Positions 19,413 to 28,355 of a stretch of DNA of 64,000 nucleotides are shown one piece after another; the stretch's first letter is position 1; each line of letters begins with the position of its first letter. The translations under genes were made by a program, and so were the position numbers. The notes under the pieces were generated by a model, which searched no databases, had not been told where the DNA came from, and was given only the letters and a program-made list of their open reading frames with translations. This DNA is from Leifsonia poae (lineage in GTDB: Bacteria; Actinomycetota; Actinomycetes; Actinomycetales; Microbacteriaceae), in assembly GCF_020009625.1 (NCBI RefSeq), contig NZ_JAIHLP010000002.1, forward strand, positions 3,534,001-3,598,000, given 5' to 3'.

Positions 19413-20410
19413 TAGAGCTCGGCCCCGAAGAAGAGATCCGCGCAGTCGTCAAGGCTCGGCTGATCGGCAAACCCCAGGTACTTTTCGAGCCCGCCTGCAT
19501 GCGCAAGGCCGGCCGCCCGGACGAGCGCAGCGACGGGGACCCCGGCATTCAGATGGCGGACGATCCACGATGTGCGCAGACGGCTGACGGTCGGACGGAC
19601 GCGTGCGGGGTGCTCGGAGAGGAAAGTCTGGATGGCGCGTGGAGGATACTCCTCGAGGCGGTATCCCTGGAACAGGAGGTCCCCGTTCGCGCGTTCGGCC
19701 ACGGCCCGCTGCAGGACGGACTCCCACGGTGACAGGACCGGAACCCTTCGTGGGCTCTCGCCGCGCACTCGCACCCAGACGCCACTACTGGTCGTCTCGA
19801 CATCACCTACCCGGGCTGCGGCGATCTCCGCGCTGCTCATCCCTGCCCCTGCGCCGAGGCTGACGATGGCGCAGGCGTTGCGGATCTTGAACTCGGTCGA
19901 GAGGGAGATCGCCCAGCTGTGTACCGCCGCCAGTTCGGTCTGTTTGAACGGGCGCGACGCCCCCGCTAGGTTCGGCGCCGGGTGGCGCTTCACTGCGTCA
20001 CCGTTGATCCGCTCGGCGATCACACCGAGCTGACGGACGGTGCCCCAGCGATAGGACTCCGAGTGCTCGCTCAGTGTGCGTTCGACGTAGTACCAGATGT
20101 TCGCCTCAGTGAAGTACCGGTGCTGATCTGGGTCGATGCCCTTGACGCTCCAAATCCACGACGCGAATCTGCCGGTCATCGACATGAGACGCCGCGCCTG
20201 CTCCCACGTGGTCGGCCTTATATCGAGGGCAACGGTGATCACCATCCGCCGTACCGTCTCCCACTGGACGGCGGACTTCTGTGGGCGATAGCGCGAGATC
20301 ACCCGCCATGCCCAATCGGGTGCGTCGGGGTAGGCGATACGGAGATCCGCGTGCTCGCGCGAGTAGCCGTCGAGGTTGTCGATGAGTCGGCGATTTTGGT
20401 TGTCGGTCAT
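19412..20410 (-). CDS. Tyrosine-recombinase-like protein lacking the first catalytic Arg
   Basis: This 332-residue protein resembles tyrosine recombinases in its C-terminal half. The box I region reads GAGAGMSSAEI, where the catalytic Arg of the usual GLRxxEL motif is replaced by Ser. The box II region RLRTSWIVRHLNAG keeps its Arg but not the leading His. GLAH and EKY retain a candidate His and Tyr. I chose ATG 20410 (MTDNQNRR); an open frame upstream to 20476 has no support. It is a clear paralogue of the next gene upstream (shared HSWAIS motif). A DNA-binding or accessory role is inferred. Confidence 0.72.
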   Translation of the reverse strand: MTDNQNRRLIDNLDGYSREHADLRIAYPDAPDWAWRVISRYRPQKSAVQWETVRRMVITVALDIRPTTWEQARRLMSMTGRFASWIWSVKGIDPDQHRYFTEANIWYYVERTLSEHSESYRWGTVRQLGVIAERINGDAVKRHPAPNLAGASRPFKQTELAAVHSWAISLSTEFKIRNACAIVSLGAGAGMSSAEIAAARVGDVETTSSGVWVRVRGESPRRVPVLSPWESVLQRAVAERANGDLLFQGYRLEEYPPRAIQTFLSEHPARVRPTVSRLRTSWIVRHLNAGVPVAALVRAAGLAHAGGLEKYLGFADQPSLDDCADLFFGAEL

Positions 20411-20529
20411 GTCGAGCGTGTGCGCGGCGCGATGTCGCGTTTTCCGTGCCCGACGGGGCCAAAAGAAGGACCTCACCGACTTTCCCTTGACAGAAAGTCC
20501 CGATCAGGGCGCGAATGCGGAGAGAAAGA

Positions 20530-21405
20530 TCATCGATCTGCATCCCCTGTTTTGGGTACAAAACCGACTAAACGGTCGAGCGCTGCGAGCTGCTGCAGGC
20601 CGGAGATCCGCAACAAGTCAGCGGGTGGGGTCCCGTTGCTGAGATGTTCGACGAGCCACGTCGTCCGCATGCGCACGGGCCGGATGTCATGGTGCGTCCG
20701 CGCCCGAATGAGGAAGTCGGTGATCTGACCGTCCCGGGCACTGGTTCGGCCGGGTCGAAATGCCCAGGCGTCGCGGTGCAGGAAGTCGTACACGGTGCTG
20801 AGCCGTTCCGCCCAGACCGGCGAGATAGGAACGACTCGAGGGCGAGCTTCCCAGACTGAGACCAGCGACCCCGTTGGTCCGACGATGATGTCCCTTGTCC
20901 GGATGGATTGAAGCTCCTTTGAGGTGAGCCCGGCGCCGAGCCCGAGGACCAGCAGCATCATGGCGTCGAGCCGCCGACGTTCCGTCCCTTGGGAGATGGC
21001 CCAGCTGTGCAGCTGCGCTACCTCCGCTGCCGTATACGGCTGGGTCGGCTTGCGACGTGGGATTGGTCGGCCGGGCGAATCGGTCCTGTCCGTCTCGAGC
21101 GCCTGGATCACTCGGTAGAGCGCAGACCGATGTGTCGCGCGACTTCCGGTGAGATATCCGGGCATACCACGCTGTACGAAGTCATCCGCGACAGCCCGCC
21201 GCATGATCCGAGAGCGATCGAGTGGGAGGCCGCGAGTTCTCCAGCACCAGAGGACGAAAGGGACCACGGCCGGGTACACGTCGCGTCGAGTGCGCTGCTC
21301 GTGGGCGACGTCGTCGACTACCTGGTCGATGAATGCACCGATCTGGTCCCAGTACGGAAGGGCGTTTATCGGACGGTAGGTATATCCGCGCTCGGCGTCG
21401 TCCAC
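20530..21405 (-). CDS. Tyrosine-recombinase-like protein lacking catalytic Arg and Tyr
   Basis: This 291-residue protein is homologous to the neighbouring recombinase-like protein (for example LHSWAISQGTE and GLGAGLTSKEL). The box I Arg is replaced by Thr, the LGH histidine is absent (SGLQQL), and the expected Tyr position reads Leu in ALDRLVGF. It is therefore unlikely to cut DNA by itself. The GTG start at 21405 has an excellent AGGAGG ribosome site upstream. It is the first gene of the leftward three-gene unit. A structural or regulatory role within the element is the most economical inference. Confidence 0.72.
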   Translation of the reverse strand: MDDAERGYTYRPINALPYWDQIGAFIDQVVDDVAHEQRTRRDVYPAVVPFVLWCWRTRGLPLDRSRIMRRAVADDFVQRGMPGYLTGSRATHRSALYRVIQALETDRTDSPGRPIPRRKPTQPYTAAEVAQLHSWAISQGTERRRLDAMMLLVLGLGAGLTSKELQSIRTRDIIVGPTGSLVSVWEARPRVVPISPVWAERLSTVYDFLHRDAWAFRPGRTSARDGQITDFLIRARTHHDIRPVRMRTTWLVEHLSNGTPPADLLRISGLQQLAALDRLVGFVPKTGDADR

Positions 21406-21524
21406 TGTCGCCTCCTGCCGATCGTGTCGTCACCGTATTCCGCGCGCTCGGAGCGAAACCACCGACTCATCGACAAGGAGGTGTCCTCGGGTGCCGCGAT
21501 GCCCTGTTGCCGCGCATAGACGGC

Positions 21525-21551
21525 CTGAACTCCCAAGCGAGGCGAGTTCAG
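21525..21551. promoter_or_regulatory. Inverted repeat upstream of the helicase-associated-repeat gene
   Basis: CTGAACTC (21525-21532) and GAGTTCAG (21544-21551) are perfect 8-bp arms separated by 11 bases. They sit directly in front of the GTG start at 21562 and could be an operator or a leader hairpin. Confidence 0.45.
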
Positions 21552-21561
21552 AAAGGCGCAA

Positions 21562-22146
21562 GTGGTGCACCATCCATACGATCGGCGAGCGATCCATCTC
21601 GACGCGGTCACTTCGTGGACCGAAGACGGAGGCGACGATGCCGACGGCTCAATCAACTACGTGTCGGCTGAGGCCAGCGAGCTGGGACTTCCGACCATCG
21701 ACGGCCGGCCTGGGTCGAGGGCCGCTTCGTGGGTCACCCGCCTTCACGCGTACGAGATGCATTGGCAAGCGGGAGGGCGAGCGCCCAGGGAGCACACCCG
21801 CGATCTCTCGACTCTGCCCGAGTGGGAACGACGACTGGGAGAGTGGGCTCGCTACCAACGCCGTTTCGAGCGAGACCTAACGGACTTCCAGAGGATCCGG
21901 CTCGACCGATCGCCGGCGTTCGACTGGGATCCCAATGAGGCTGGCTGGGACCGTGCACTCAATGAGGCGATCAGGTTCGTGGTCGGACAAGGGCGGCTCC
22001 CATTCCTCAACGGCTCCGATCCAGCGGAGTTCCGTTCTGCACGCTGGGTGGGTCGGCAGCTGAGACAACGCAAGCACGGTCGACTTTCGCCACGACGCGA
22101 GACCCTGATCGACGCGCTCCTCGCACTGGCGCGCGATTCGCGCTGA
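21562..22146 (+). CDS. Small protein with helicase-associated-type repeats
   Basis: The 194-residue product has two segments that resemble the helicase-associated (HA) domain. The clearer one is near residues 130-190, with VVGQGRLPF, ARWVGRQLRQRKHGRLSPRRETLIDALL. A more divergent copy precedes it (WERRLGEWARYQRRFERDLT). No helicase domain is attached. HA domains are thought to bind nucleic acid. The gene diverges from the recombinase/transposase unit and may belong to the same inserted segment. The start is GTG 21562, with GAAAGG upstream. Function is not known. Confidence 0.65.
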   Translation: MVHHPYDRRAIHLDAVTSWTEDGGDDADGSINYVSAEASELGLPTIDGRPGSRAASWVTRLHAYEMHWQAGGRAPREHTRDLSTLPEWERRLGEWARYQRRFERDLTDFQRIRLDRSPAFDWDPNEAGWDRALNEAIRFVVGQGRLPFLNGSDPAEFRSARWVGRQLRQRKHGRLSPRRETLIDALLALARDSR

Positions 22147-22268
22147 CCGCGACACGTTGATGGAGCCGTCCGCACTTACCGCATCGATGCCAGTTCCGGT
22201 CCGGTGCCTGCTCAGTCGTCGTCGGTACCTGCGTAGTCCGCTTCCTCCCGCATCATGTTGCAAGACTT

Positions 22269-22298
22269 GTTGCGTAGATGTGATTGAGTCAACGCAAC
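22269..22298. other. Inverted repeat between the HA-repeat gene and tetR
   Basis: GTTGCGT (22269-22275) pairs with ACGCAAC (22292-22298) across 16 bases. It lies between convergent genes, so it may be a weak terminator or an operator remnant. Confidence 0.35.
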
Positions 22299-22343
22299 GT
22301 GATGGGCGTTGTCGTGCGTTCGCCTCCGACCGGGCCTGCCGCG

Positions 22344-22931
22344 TCAGGCGAAGACGTGCTTCAGGCGTTGGTCCGAAATGTCGAGGATGCGGGTAGCCAG
22401 TTCTTCGGCCGAGCAGCTCGGCTTCTCCGTGGAGAGCCAGTGGATGCAGGCGCCGAGAATGCCTCCTGAGGCGAAGGAAGCGCGGAACTCCACCTCATCG
22501 GGCGAGAGCGTGTCGTCCAGTTTGTGGAGCTCGAACGCGACCCCCCTAGCGGAGCGATCGAGAAGGGCGTGAAGGGTCTTCGAACTCCCTTTCGGACTCA
22601 GCGCCCACTGGTAGAGCCGCCAGTTCTCTTCGACGTGCTTGAGGTACCTGACGAAGATTGCCGTCGACTCGGGCAGCTGCAAACCGGAGCCCGTCGAAGT
22701 TGCCTCCCATTGCTGGTTGGCCTGATCGGCGAGGTCTGCAAGCGCGTCGGCCACCAGGTCATCGATGGAATCGAAATGCCGGTAGAAGGTCGCTCGGTCG
22801 ATGCCGGTGCGCTCGCAGATCGCCGAGACCGTCAGCTTCTCGGGGTCCTCGTGAGCCAGCTCCAGGAAGGCAGCGCGCAGCTTCACTCGGGACCGCACAT
22901 ATCGTGGGTCGGTGTTCTCCAACTGACTCAT
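22344..22931 (-). CDS. TetR/AcrR family regulator, likely controls module A
   Basis: This is a 195-residue TetR-type repressor. The N-terminal helix-turn-helix covers about residues 18-60 (LTVSAICERTGIDRATFYRHFDSIDDL), and the C-terminal half is the ligand-binding domain. It follows the GH78 and GH3 genes on the same strand. A 20-bp sequence at 22996-23015, upstream of its start, recurs with two mismatches at 28261-28280, in the divergent promoter region of the GH78 and MFS genes. This suggests autoregulation and control of module A. The inducer is probably a glycoside or its aglycone, which is inference. Confidence 0.88.
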   Translation of the reverse strand: MSQLENTDPRYVRSRVKLRAAFLELAHEDPEKLTVSAICERTGIDRATFYRHFDSIDDLVADALADLADQANQQWEATSTGSGLQLPESTAIFVRYLKHVEENWRLYQWALSPKGSSKTLHALLDRSARGVAFELHKLDDTLSPDEVEFRASFASGGILGACIHWLSTEKPSCSAEELATRILDISDQRLKHVFA

Positions 22932-22995
22932 ACGTCGCCCATCCAGATCGCGGTCAGCTGGCGTCCGCCCTCACGACCGCTCGTTTACAGGTTCT

Positions 22996-23015
22996 TGCAG
23001 CAATCGTCGCATAGT
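22996..23015. promoter_or_regulatory. Putative TetR operator upstream of tetR
   Basis: TGCAGCAATCGTCGCATAGT here matches TGCAGCAATCGTTGTATAGT at 28261-28280 in 18 of 20 positions. It lies 65-84 bases before the tetR ATG and touches the stop of the GH3 gene. Confidence 0.7.
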
Positions 23016-25432
23016 TAGCGGCGGCTGATAGAGGGGAACAGGGGACGATCTTCGGACCAGTCCGCCGCGGTCCCGATTGTCTCGATCGTCTCGCTCAACC
23101 GAAGGTCTTCCGAGGATGAGCCGACGGAGAGATCGAGAGCACCCGAGTCGAAGACGAATTGATTGTCGCGACCGAGGTACGCGAGCTGGCCGGTCGAGAA
23201 CGCGATCTCGATTGTTGCAACCTCGCCTGGTGCGAGGTCGACGCGCAGGAACCCGATCAGCTCCTGCGCCGGCCGGGTCACCAACTCGGCTCGATGGGAG
23301 GCGTAGAACTGGACGACTTCTGTCCCCGAGCGGTCTCCCGTGTTTGTGATCGTGACACTCGCGGTCACGGACCCGTTCGTGCTGATGATCGAGTCTGAGA
23401 CCCGCAGGTCCGTGTAGTCGAAACTGGTGTAACTGAGCCCATGACCGAATGGGAACAGGGGTGTCGAGGGAGTGTCCGTGTAGCCCTTGTGCGCGTCGGC
23501 GTTGGTCCGGCGGTAGCCCGTTCCGAGGTGCTGCCCATGATGGAGCGGAACCTGCCCCGAGTGGCGCGGCAGGCTCAGGGGGAGCTTTCCGGACGGGTTC
23601 ACGTCACCGAACAGCACCTCGGCGACGGCGCTCATGCCGGCCTGTCCGCCGTAGAACGGGTATATGAGGGTAGGAAGCACCTTGGCGATTCCAGCGAGAG
23701 CGAATGGGCGGCCGGTGAAAACGATGCCCACGGTGGGCTTCCCTGTGGCGGCGATCGCCTCAGCGAGGCTCACCTGAATGTGGGGAAGGTCGATGTCGGC
23801 GCGATCGCTCCCCTCTCCCTCGGTGACGCGGGTGCCGAACCAGCCCGGGCGGCCGCCGAGGGCGAGGATGACCAGATCGGCCGACTCCGCAACGGTGATC
23901 GCGGCATCGAGGTCGGCGGGTTCATCGTCGAGAACGCCGCATCCGTCGACGGAGATGACATCCGCGTCGGGGGCGGCCAGTCGGATGGCATCGGTGAGAG
24001 TCATGGCGCCATAAGTCTCACGTGCGAAGGCGTCGAGTCCTCGGGCCAGGATCGGCCCGAGTTGCGCACCGAGTGCGGCCATCGTGCCGGAGTTCAGGGC
24101 GGACTGACCGGCGTCCTCCGTCCCCGCCATGTTCGACTGCTCGCCCTGAGCAGCACCAGCCATCATCGCCAACGAGGCGAAATAGGTGTAGCCGGGGAAG
24201 CTCACATCGATGGTCTCTGCGTGGGGGCCGATCACGGCAATGCGCCGTGTCGCCTTCGACAGCGGCAGGAGGTTCTCATCGTTGCGGAGCAGAGTCACCG
24301 ATTCTCTGGCGAGTTGGACGGCGAGGTCGGAGCCTTCGACGGCAACCGAAGCGATGACGCTCTCGTCCTCAGACACGTACGGGTCGTCGAACAACCCGAG
24401 CGCGAACTTGTCCCGCAATACTCGCAGCACCGACCGGTCCACGAGACCCTCGGGGACGAGGCCTTCGCGAACGGCTTGAACGAGCGTGGCGCCGTAGCCC
24501 TTCGCGTCCGGGAGCTCGACGTCCAACCCGGCTTCAAGCGCAAGTCGTCCCGCATCCTTGAGATCCTTGGCGACTCCCTGGCGGTCGAAGAGGTTGGCGA
24601 TGGTTCCGTAGTCGGAGACGACGGTTCCTGTGAAGCCGAGCTCGTCTCGCAGCAGGTGGTCAAGGACCGGGCGATTCGCACCGACCGGGATGCCATCCAC
24701 TGTGGAGTACGAGTTCATGATCGAGCCGAGGCCGGCCTCGCGGATCGCGGCCTCGAAAGGTCGCGCGTACACTTCCCGCACTTCGCGACCCCCGACGGTG
24801 GTCGATGCCATGTGCTGCCCGCCGTCGGTCATCCCGAACCCGAGGAAGTGCTTGCCGGTGGCGAGCGCCCCCGAGGTCAGATCGTCACCCTGGAGGCCAC
24901 GCGTGTATGCGACCGAGAAGGCTGACACGAGATAGGGGTCTTCCCCATACGTTTCGTGCACACGCCCCCAACGAGGATCCCGTGCGACGTCCATCACGGG
25001 AGACAGCGCCTGCGCGTGTCCGACCGCGCGCATCTGCCGCGCGATCACCCGCGCCATCCGCTCCACTGCCTCGGGGTTCCAGGTCGCTGCGAGGCCGATT
25101 GCGGTCGGGAACGTGGTGAAACCGCGAGCGACCAAACCGTTGATCGCTTCGAGATGGATGATCGCGGGGATGCCGAGCCGGGTCTCCTCGACGAGGTACC
25201 GCTGGATGGTGTTCGCGGTATGAGCCAGCCCGGCCGGAGGCAGATGGCTGAACATCGCGAGCATGCTCACCTGGCCGATGCCGGTCTCGAGCTCGGAGCT
25301 CAGCTGCTCACGGCTGGGGCCGTCGACGTTCATGAGGCCGAACGGCATCACAGCCGTGAGCTGTTGCGCCTTCTCCTCGAGCGTCATTTCCTGCAGGAGC
25401 GCGGCGGCCCGCTGCTCGGGCGACTTCGTCAT
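23015..25432 (-). CDS. GH3 family beta-glycosidase (beta-glucosidase/xylosidase type)
   Basis: This is an 805-residue GH3 enzyme with the full domain set: the N-terminal barrel, the alpha/beta sandwich and a C-terminal fibronectin-III-like domain (TNTGDRSGTEVVQFYAS). The nucleophile is Asp274 in VVSDYG. KHFLGFG is the substrate-binding lysine-histidine motif. No signal peptide is visible, so it is probably cytoplasmic and acts on imported glycosides. I chose ATG 25432 because GAAGAGG lies at the right distance; GTG 25450 would place that site inside the gene. It follows the GH78 gene by 47 bases. Confidence 0.92.
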   Translation of the reverse strand: MTKSPEQRAAALLQEMTLEEKAQQLTAVMPFGLMNVDGPSREQLSSELETGIGQVSMLAMFSHLPPAGLAHTANTIQRYLVEETRLGIPAIIHLEAINGLVARGFTTFPTAIGLAATWNPEAVERMARVIARQMRAVGHAQALSPVMDVARDPRWGRVHETYGEDPYLVSAFSVAYTRGLQGDDLTSGALATGKHFLGFGMTDGGQHMASTTVGGREVREVYARPFEAAIREAGLGSIMNSYSTVDGIPVGANRPVLDHLLRDELGFTGTVVSDYGTIANLFDRQGVAKDLKDAGRLALEAGLDVELPDAKGYGATLVQAVREGLVPEGLVDRSVLRVLRDKFALGLFDDPYVSEDESVIASVAVEGSDLAVQLARESVTLLRNDENLLPLSKATRRIAVIGPHAETIDVSFPGYTYFASLAMMAGAAQGEQSNMAGTEDAGQSALNSGTMAALGAQLGPILARGLDAFARETYGAMTLTDAIRLAAPDADVISVDGCGVLDDEPADLDAAITVAESADLVILALGGRPGWFGTRVTEGEGSDRADIDLPHIQVSLAEAIAATGKPTVGIVFTGRPFALAGIAKVLPTLIYPFYGGQAGMSAVAEVLFGDVNPSGKLPLSLPRHSGQVPLHHGQHLGTGYRRTNADAHKGYTDTPSTPLFPFGHGLSYTSFDYTDLRVSDSIISTNGSVTASVTITNTGDRSGTEVVQFYASHRAELVTRPAQELIGFLRVDLAPGEVATIEIAFSTGQLAYLGRDNQFVFDSGALDLSVGSSSEDLRLSETIETIGTAADWSEDRPLFPSISRR

Positions 25433-25479
25433 GTTGAATCCTCTTCCCACCTTTTGTCGTGTCGTGTCTGAGCGTGCTG

Positions 25480-28155
25480 CTAAGCAGTGACTGGAATCGC
25501 CGGCCGAGTGGCGCGCAGGTCATGGCGGCCAGGGCCAGCCGTCACGCGGTGCTCGCCCCAGACGAGCAGCGCTTCGCTGCCCCCGGGAACGACCACGGTG
25601 AGCACAGCCTCCTCGTCGCGGATGTACCAATCGATTTCAATCCGGCCCTGCGGACTGTCGAAGTGGCCGCTGACCCAGTCCATGCCGTTCAGCAGCACCG
25701 GCGCGACGATAAAGGAGTCCCAGGCGACTGAATCCGGTGCGTCCTGCAAGCCCAGCACATGAGAGTGCAGATACCGCACGACGGCCCCTTTGCTGTAGTG
25801 ATTGAGGGAAGCGTGGGCATTGCCGTTGCGGTCAACACCCTCCCATTCCTCCCAGATCGTTGTTGCTCCGCGGTCGATCATCCCCAACCACGACGGCGTC
25901 GTGCGCTGCTGCAGGAGTCGGTGAGCGACGTCGACGTAGCCGTTATCAGCGAGTACGGGCAGAAGGTCAGCAGTGGACAGGAACCCCGTCCCGAGATGGC
26001 CGTCGGCTTCTTCGATCAGCTCAGTGAGTCGCTGCGCCGCCAACGGCCGTACGTCCTCGGGCGCAAGGCCGAACGCCAGCGCCCGGACGTAACTTGCCTG
26101 GGTGTCATTCGGCGTGCGCCCATCCGGGCCGATGAACTCGAGACGCCAGGCATCGCGGATCTTGTCAGCCAACTCGCCGAAATGCGCGGCTTCGGCAGTT
26201 TTGCCGAGTACGGCGGCGACTTTGGCCAGCGTCTCGACCGACCGATGGAGGTAGGCCGTGCCGACTTCTCCCTTGTCTGCCATCGCCCATGCGATCGGAT
26301 CAGGGATGGTCGGGCCCGGCGTGCCATCGTCCGAGATCGGAGTCGGCTCAAGCCACTCTCCGAAGTGGAAGGTGCCGTCCCAGATGTACTTCTCGTGCGC
26401 GAGAGGCTCGGCGGAGCGTTCCACCCGGGACGGGTGACGGTTGCCGGCCGCAGCACGCAAGGCGTACGCGACCCAACGGTTCATCGCTTCCCAGCTGTCT
26501 GCAAGCACCGTCACATCTCCGTAGGTGCGGTACAGCTCCCACGGGACGATGGTGATCGCGTCGCCCCAGCCCGCTGAGCCGGTCGCGAAGTCGACCCCGG
26601 GGTCGGGGATCGCGCGAAGTCGCGAGTTGTCCGGCGAGATGTTGACGATCCGGCCGTCGTCCAGTTGATCGTCGCGAACAGATTGCAGCCATTTGCGGCT
26701 GAACCCGTCGACATCGTAGAGACGTTCGGCGGTGGGGAGGAAGATCTGCCAGTCGCCGGTCCAGCCCGCACGTTCGCGGGTAGGGCAGTCCGTCGGCACG
26801 TCGACCGCATTGCCGAGGAAGCTCCATCGAGCTACTTCCCAGAGCTGATTCAGGTTGTCGTCGGAGCAAGAGAACCCACCGGCGGTGCGAAAGTCGGTGT
26901 GCAGTACCTGCATCGAAATATCCGAGTCGGAGAGCTCGAGGTTGGCGCGGTGTACCTGGACATATCGGAAGCCGTGCACCGTATGGCGCGGCTCGAAAAG
27001 GGCCCGAGGGTCTCCGTTGGAGATCACTTCGTCCTGCTGCCTGAACGTGACCGAACCCCCATCTGGTGTCGGGGTGTCGAGGTGTGTCAGGGTCACCCGG
27101 CCTGCGGGGTCGACATGCTCGCCGTAGACCAGCGTCGTCGTGGCTCCGACCTCCCCGAGCGAGCTCAGGCGTACCCGCCCCGACGCATTCTGGCCGAAGT
27201 CCACGACCGCATCGTCGGGCCCCAATGGTGTGATCGATACGGGCCAGCGCTCGTCTGTGACTCGAACTGGGGGAGCCGGGGACCAGCTCACGCCGGGAAT
27301 CTCCGATGTGCTCGCAACAGCCTCGCCGAGCGATCGCGGAGCACGCGTCAGATCAACGGACTGGCCGTCCATCAGGTCTGCGCGGACAACGTCGGTCTCT
27401 AAGACCTCCCACCCAGGCCTGGTGGCGGCCACAACTGTAGGGCCAGACTCGAGATCGAGGTGCAGTTCTGCTCGTATCGCCGTGTCCGCTCCCCAGGCGG
27501 CCTGCTGTCGGAAGGCGCCTGCTCGACCACGGAACCATCCGTCGGAGACGCGAAGGCGGAGGGTGTTCTCGCCTGTCTGTAAGGCGGAGGCGACGTCGAA
27601 CGCCTGCGCGTAGAGGGTGCGGTCATAGGACTGTGATCCGGGCAGCAGCTCTGCGGACCCGACGCGGTGGCCGTTGACGAAGGCCTCGTAGACGCCGAGC
27701 GCCGCTGAGTACAGGCGAGCCGTGTCCGCCGTGCCATCGACCGTGAATCGTGTCTCGAAGTCATAGGCGGGTCGCTCGCCCACGGGATGCTCGGTAGCCC
27801 CGGCGGAGGTGATCCACTCCGCTTCCCAATCGGCTTCGAAGAGCCCTGCCTCGAGCGTCGCCCAAGCTGACCAGGCCGTCATGCCGCCCCGGTGGCGCAC
27901 GCGCACCCGCCATGTGACGCGCTCCGTGCTTCGCAGATCTGGCCACGGCCACGCGACGAATCGATGCTGAGGACCTTCACCTGAGAACCGAACCCGGGCT
28001 GCTCCGATTGTGGCCTCGAGTTCGAAGCCGGCCTGCTGCAGCACATCGGTCGGCAACTTCCATGACAGTTCCGGTCGGGCTGGCGCTACAGGGAAGCCGT
28101 CGCCCCCGGTTTCCGCCGTGAGTTCGAACGGCGACGTGCTGCTGGCGTCATTCAT
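25480..28155 (-). CDS. GH78 alpha-L-rhamnosidase
   Basis: This 891-residue protein belongs to GH78 and would release terminal alpha-L-rhamnose from plant glycosides. Diagnostic motifs in the catalytic (alpha/alpha)6 domain are DVPTDCPTRERAGWTGDWQ, GSAGWGDA and TTIWEEWEG. N-terminal beta domains and a C-terminal sandwich domain flank it. No signal peptide is seen, so action inside the cell after import is likely. ATG 28155 is supported by AAAGGAGAG. It diverges from the MFS gene across an operator-rich region and leads the GH78-GH3 unit. Confidence 0.93.
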   Translation of the reverse strand: MNDASSTSPFELTAETGGDGFPVAPARPELSWKLPTDVLQQAGFELEATIGAARVRFSGEGPQHRFVAWPWPDLRSTERVTWRVRVRHRGGMTAWSAWATLEAGLFEADWEAEWITSAGATEHPVGERPAYDFETRFTVDGTADTARLYSAALGVYEAFVNGHRVGSAELLPGSQSYDRTLYAQAFDVASALQTGENTLRLRVSDGWFRGRAGAFRQQAAWGADTAIRAELHLDLESGPTVVAATRPGWEVLETDVVRADLMDGQSVDLTRAPRSLGEAVASTSEIPGVSWSPAPPVRVTDERWPVSITPLGPDDAVVDFGQNASGRVRLSSLGEVGATTTLVYGEHVDPAGRVTLTHLDTPTPDGGSVTFRQQDEVISNGDPRALFEPRHTVHGFRYVQVHRANLELSDSDISMQVLHTDFRTAGGFSCSDDNLNQLWEVARWSFLGNAVDVPTDCPTRERAGWTGDWQIFLPTAERLYDVDGFSRKWLQSVRDDQLDDGRIVNISPDNSRLRAIPDPGVDFATGSAGWGDAITIVPWELYRTYGDVTVLADSWEAMNRWVAYALRAAAGNRHPSRVERSAEPLAHEKYIWDGTFHFGEWLEPTPISDDGTPGPTIPDPIAWAMADKGEVGTAYLHRSVETLAKVAAVLGKTAEAAHFGELADKIRDAWRLEFIGPDGRTPNDTQASYVRALAFGLAPEDVRPLAAQRLTELIEEADGHLGTGFLSTADLLPVLADNGYVDVAHRLLQQRTTPSWLGMIDRGATTIWEEWEGVDRNGNAHASLNHYSKGAVVRYLHSHVLGLQDAPDSVAWDSFIVAPVLLNGMDWVSGHFDSPQGRIEIDWYIRDEEAVLTVVVPGGSEALLVWGEHRVTAGPGRHDLRATRPAIPVTA

Positions 28156-28198
28156 GGATCGGGTCTCTCCTTTGAGTCTTCGGCGGTCACTGACCGCT

Positions 28199-28284
28199 TG
28201 CAACTATACAACAGATGGCGCATAGTGCAGCTTTGTGCAACTATTGCTGCGTTGCCACTATGCAGCAATCGTTGTATAGTCCCG
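28199..28284. promoter_or_regulatory. Operator cluster in the GH78/MFS divergent promoter
   Basis: The pentamer ACTAT or its complement ATAGT occurs five times, at 28203, 28222, 28240, 28257 and 28276, with 17-19 bases between successive sites. Flanking bases fit TTGYA-ACTA-TRCAA-like half sites, for example TTGCAACTATACAA at 28199-28212. ATTGCTGC (28243-28250) and GCAGCAAT (28262-28269) are also perfect inverted arms. The last site is the 20-mer shared with the tetR upstream region. Confidence 0.7.
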
Positions 28285-28355
28285 AAAGCGCACTCCGCGT
28301 CACACACATCGGCTCGCACGACTGCGACAGTCAGAGCACGTTCAAGGAGGAACAG

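Noticed and set aside
28215..28355. N-terminal extension of the MFS transporter
   Set aside because: It would run through the operator cluster, whereas GTG 28356 has an AAGGAGG site at ideal distance.
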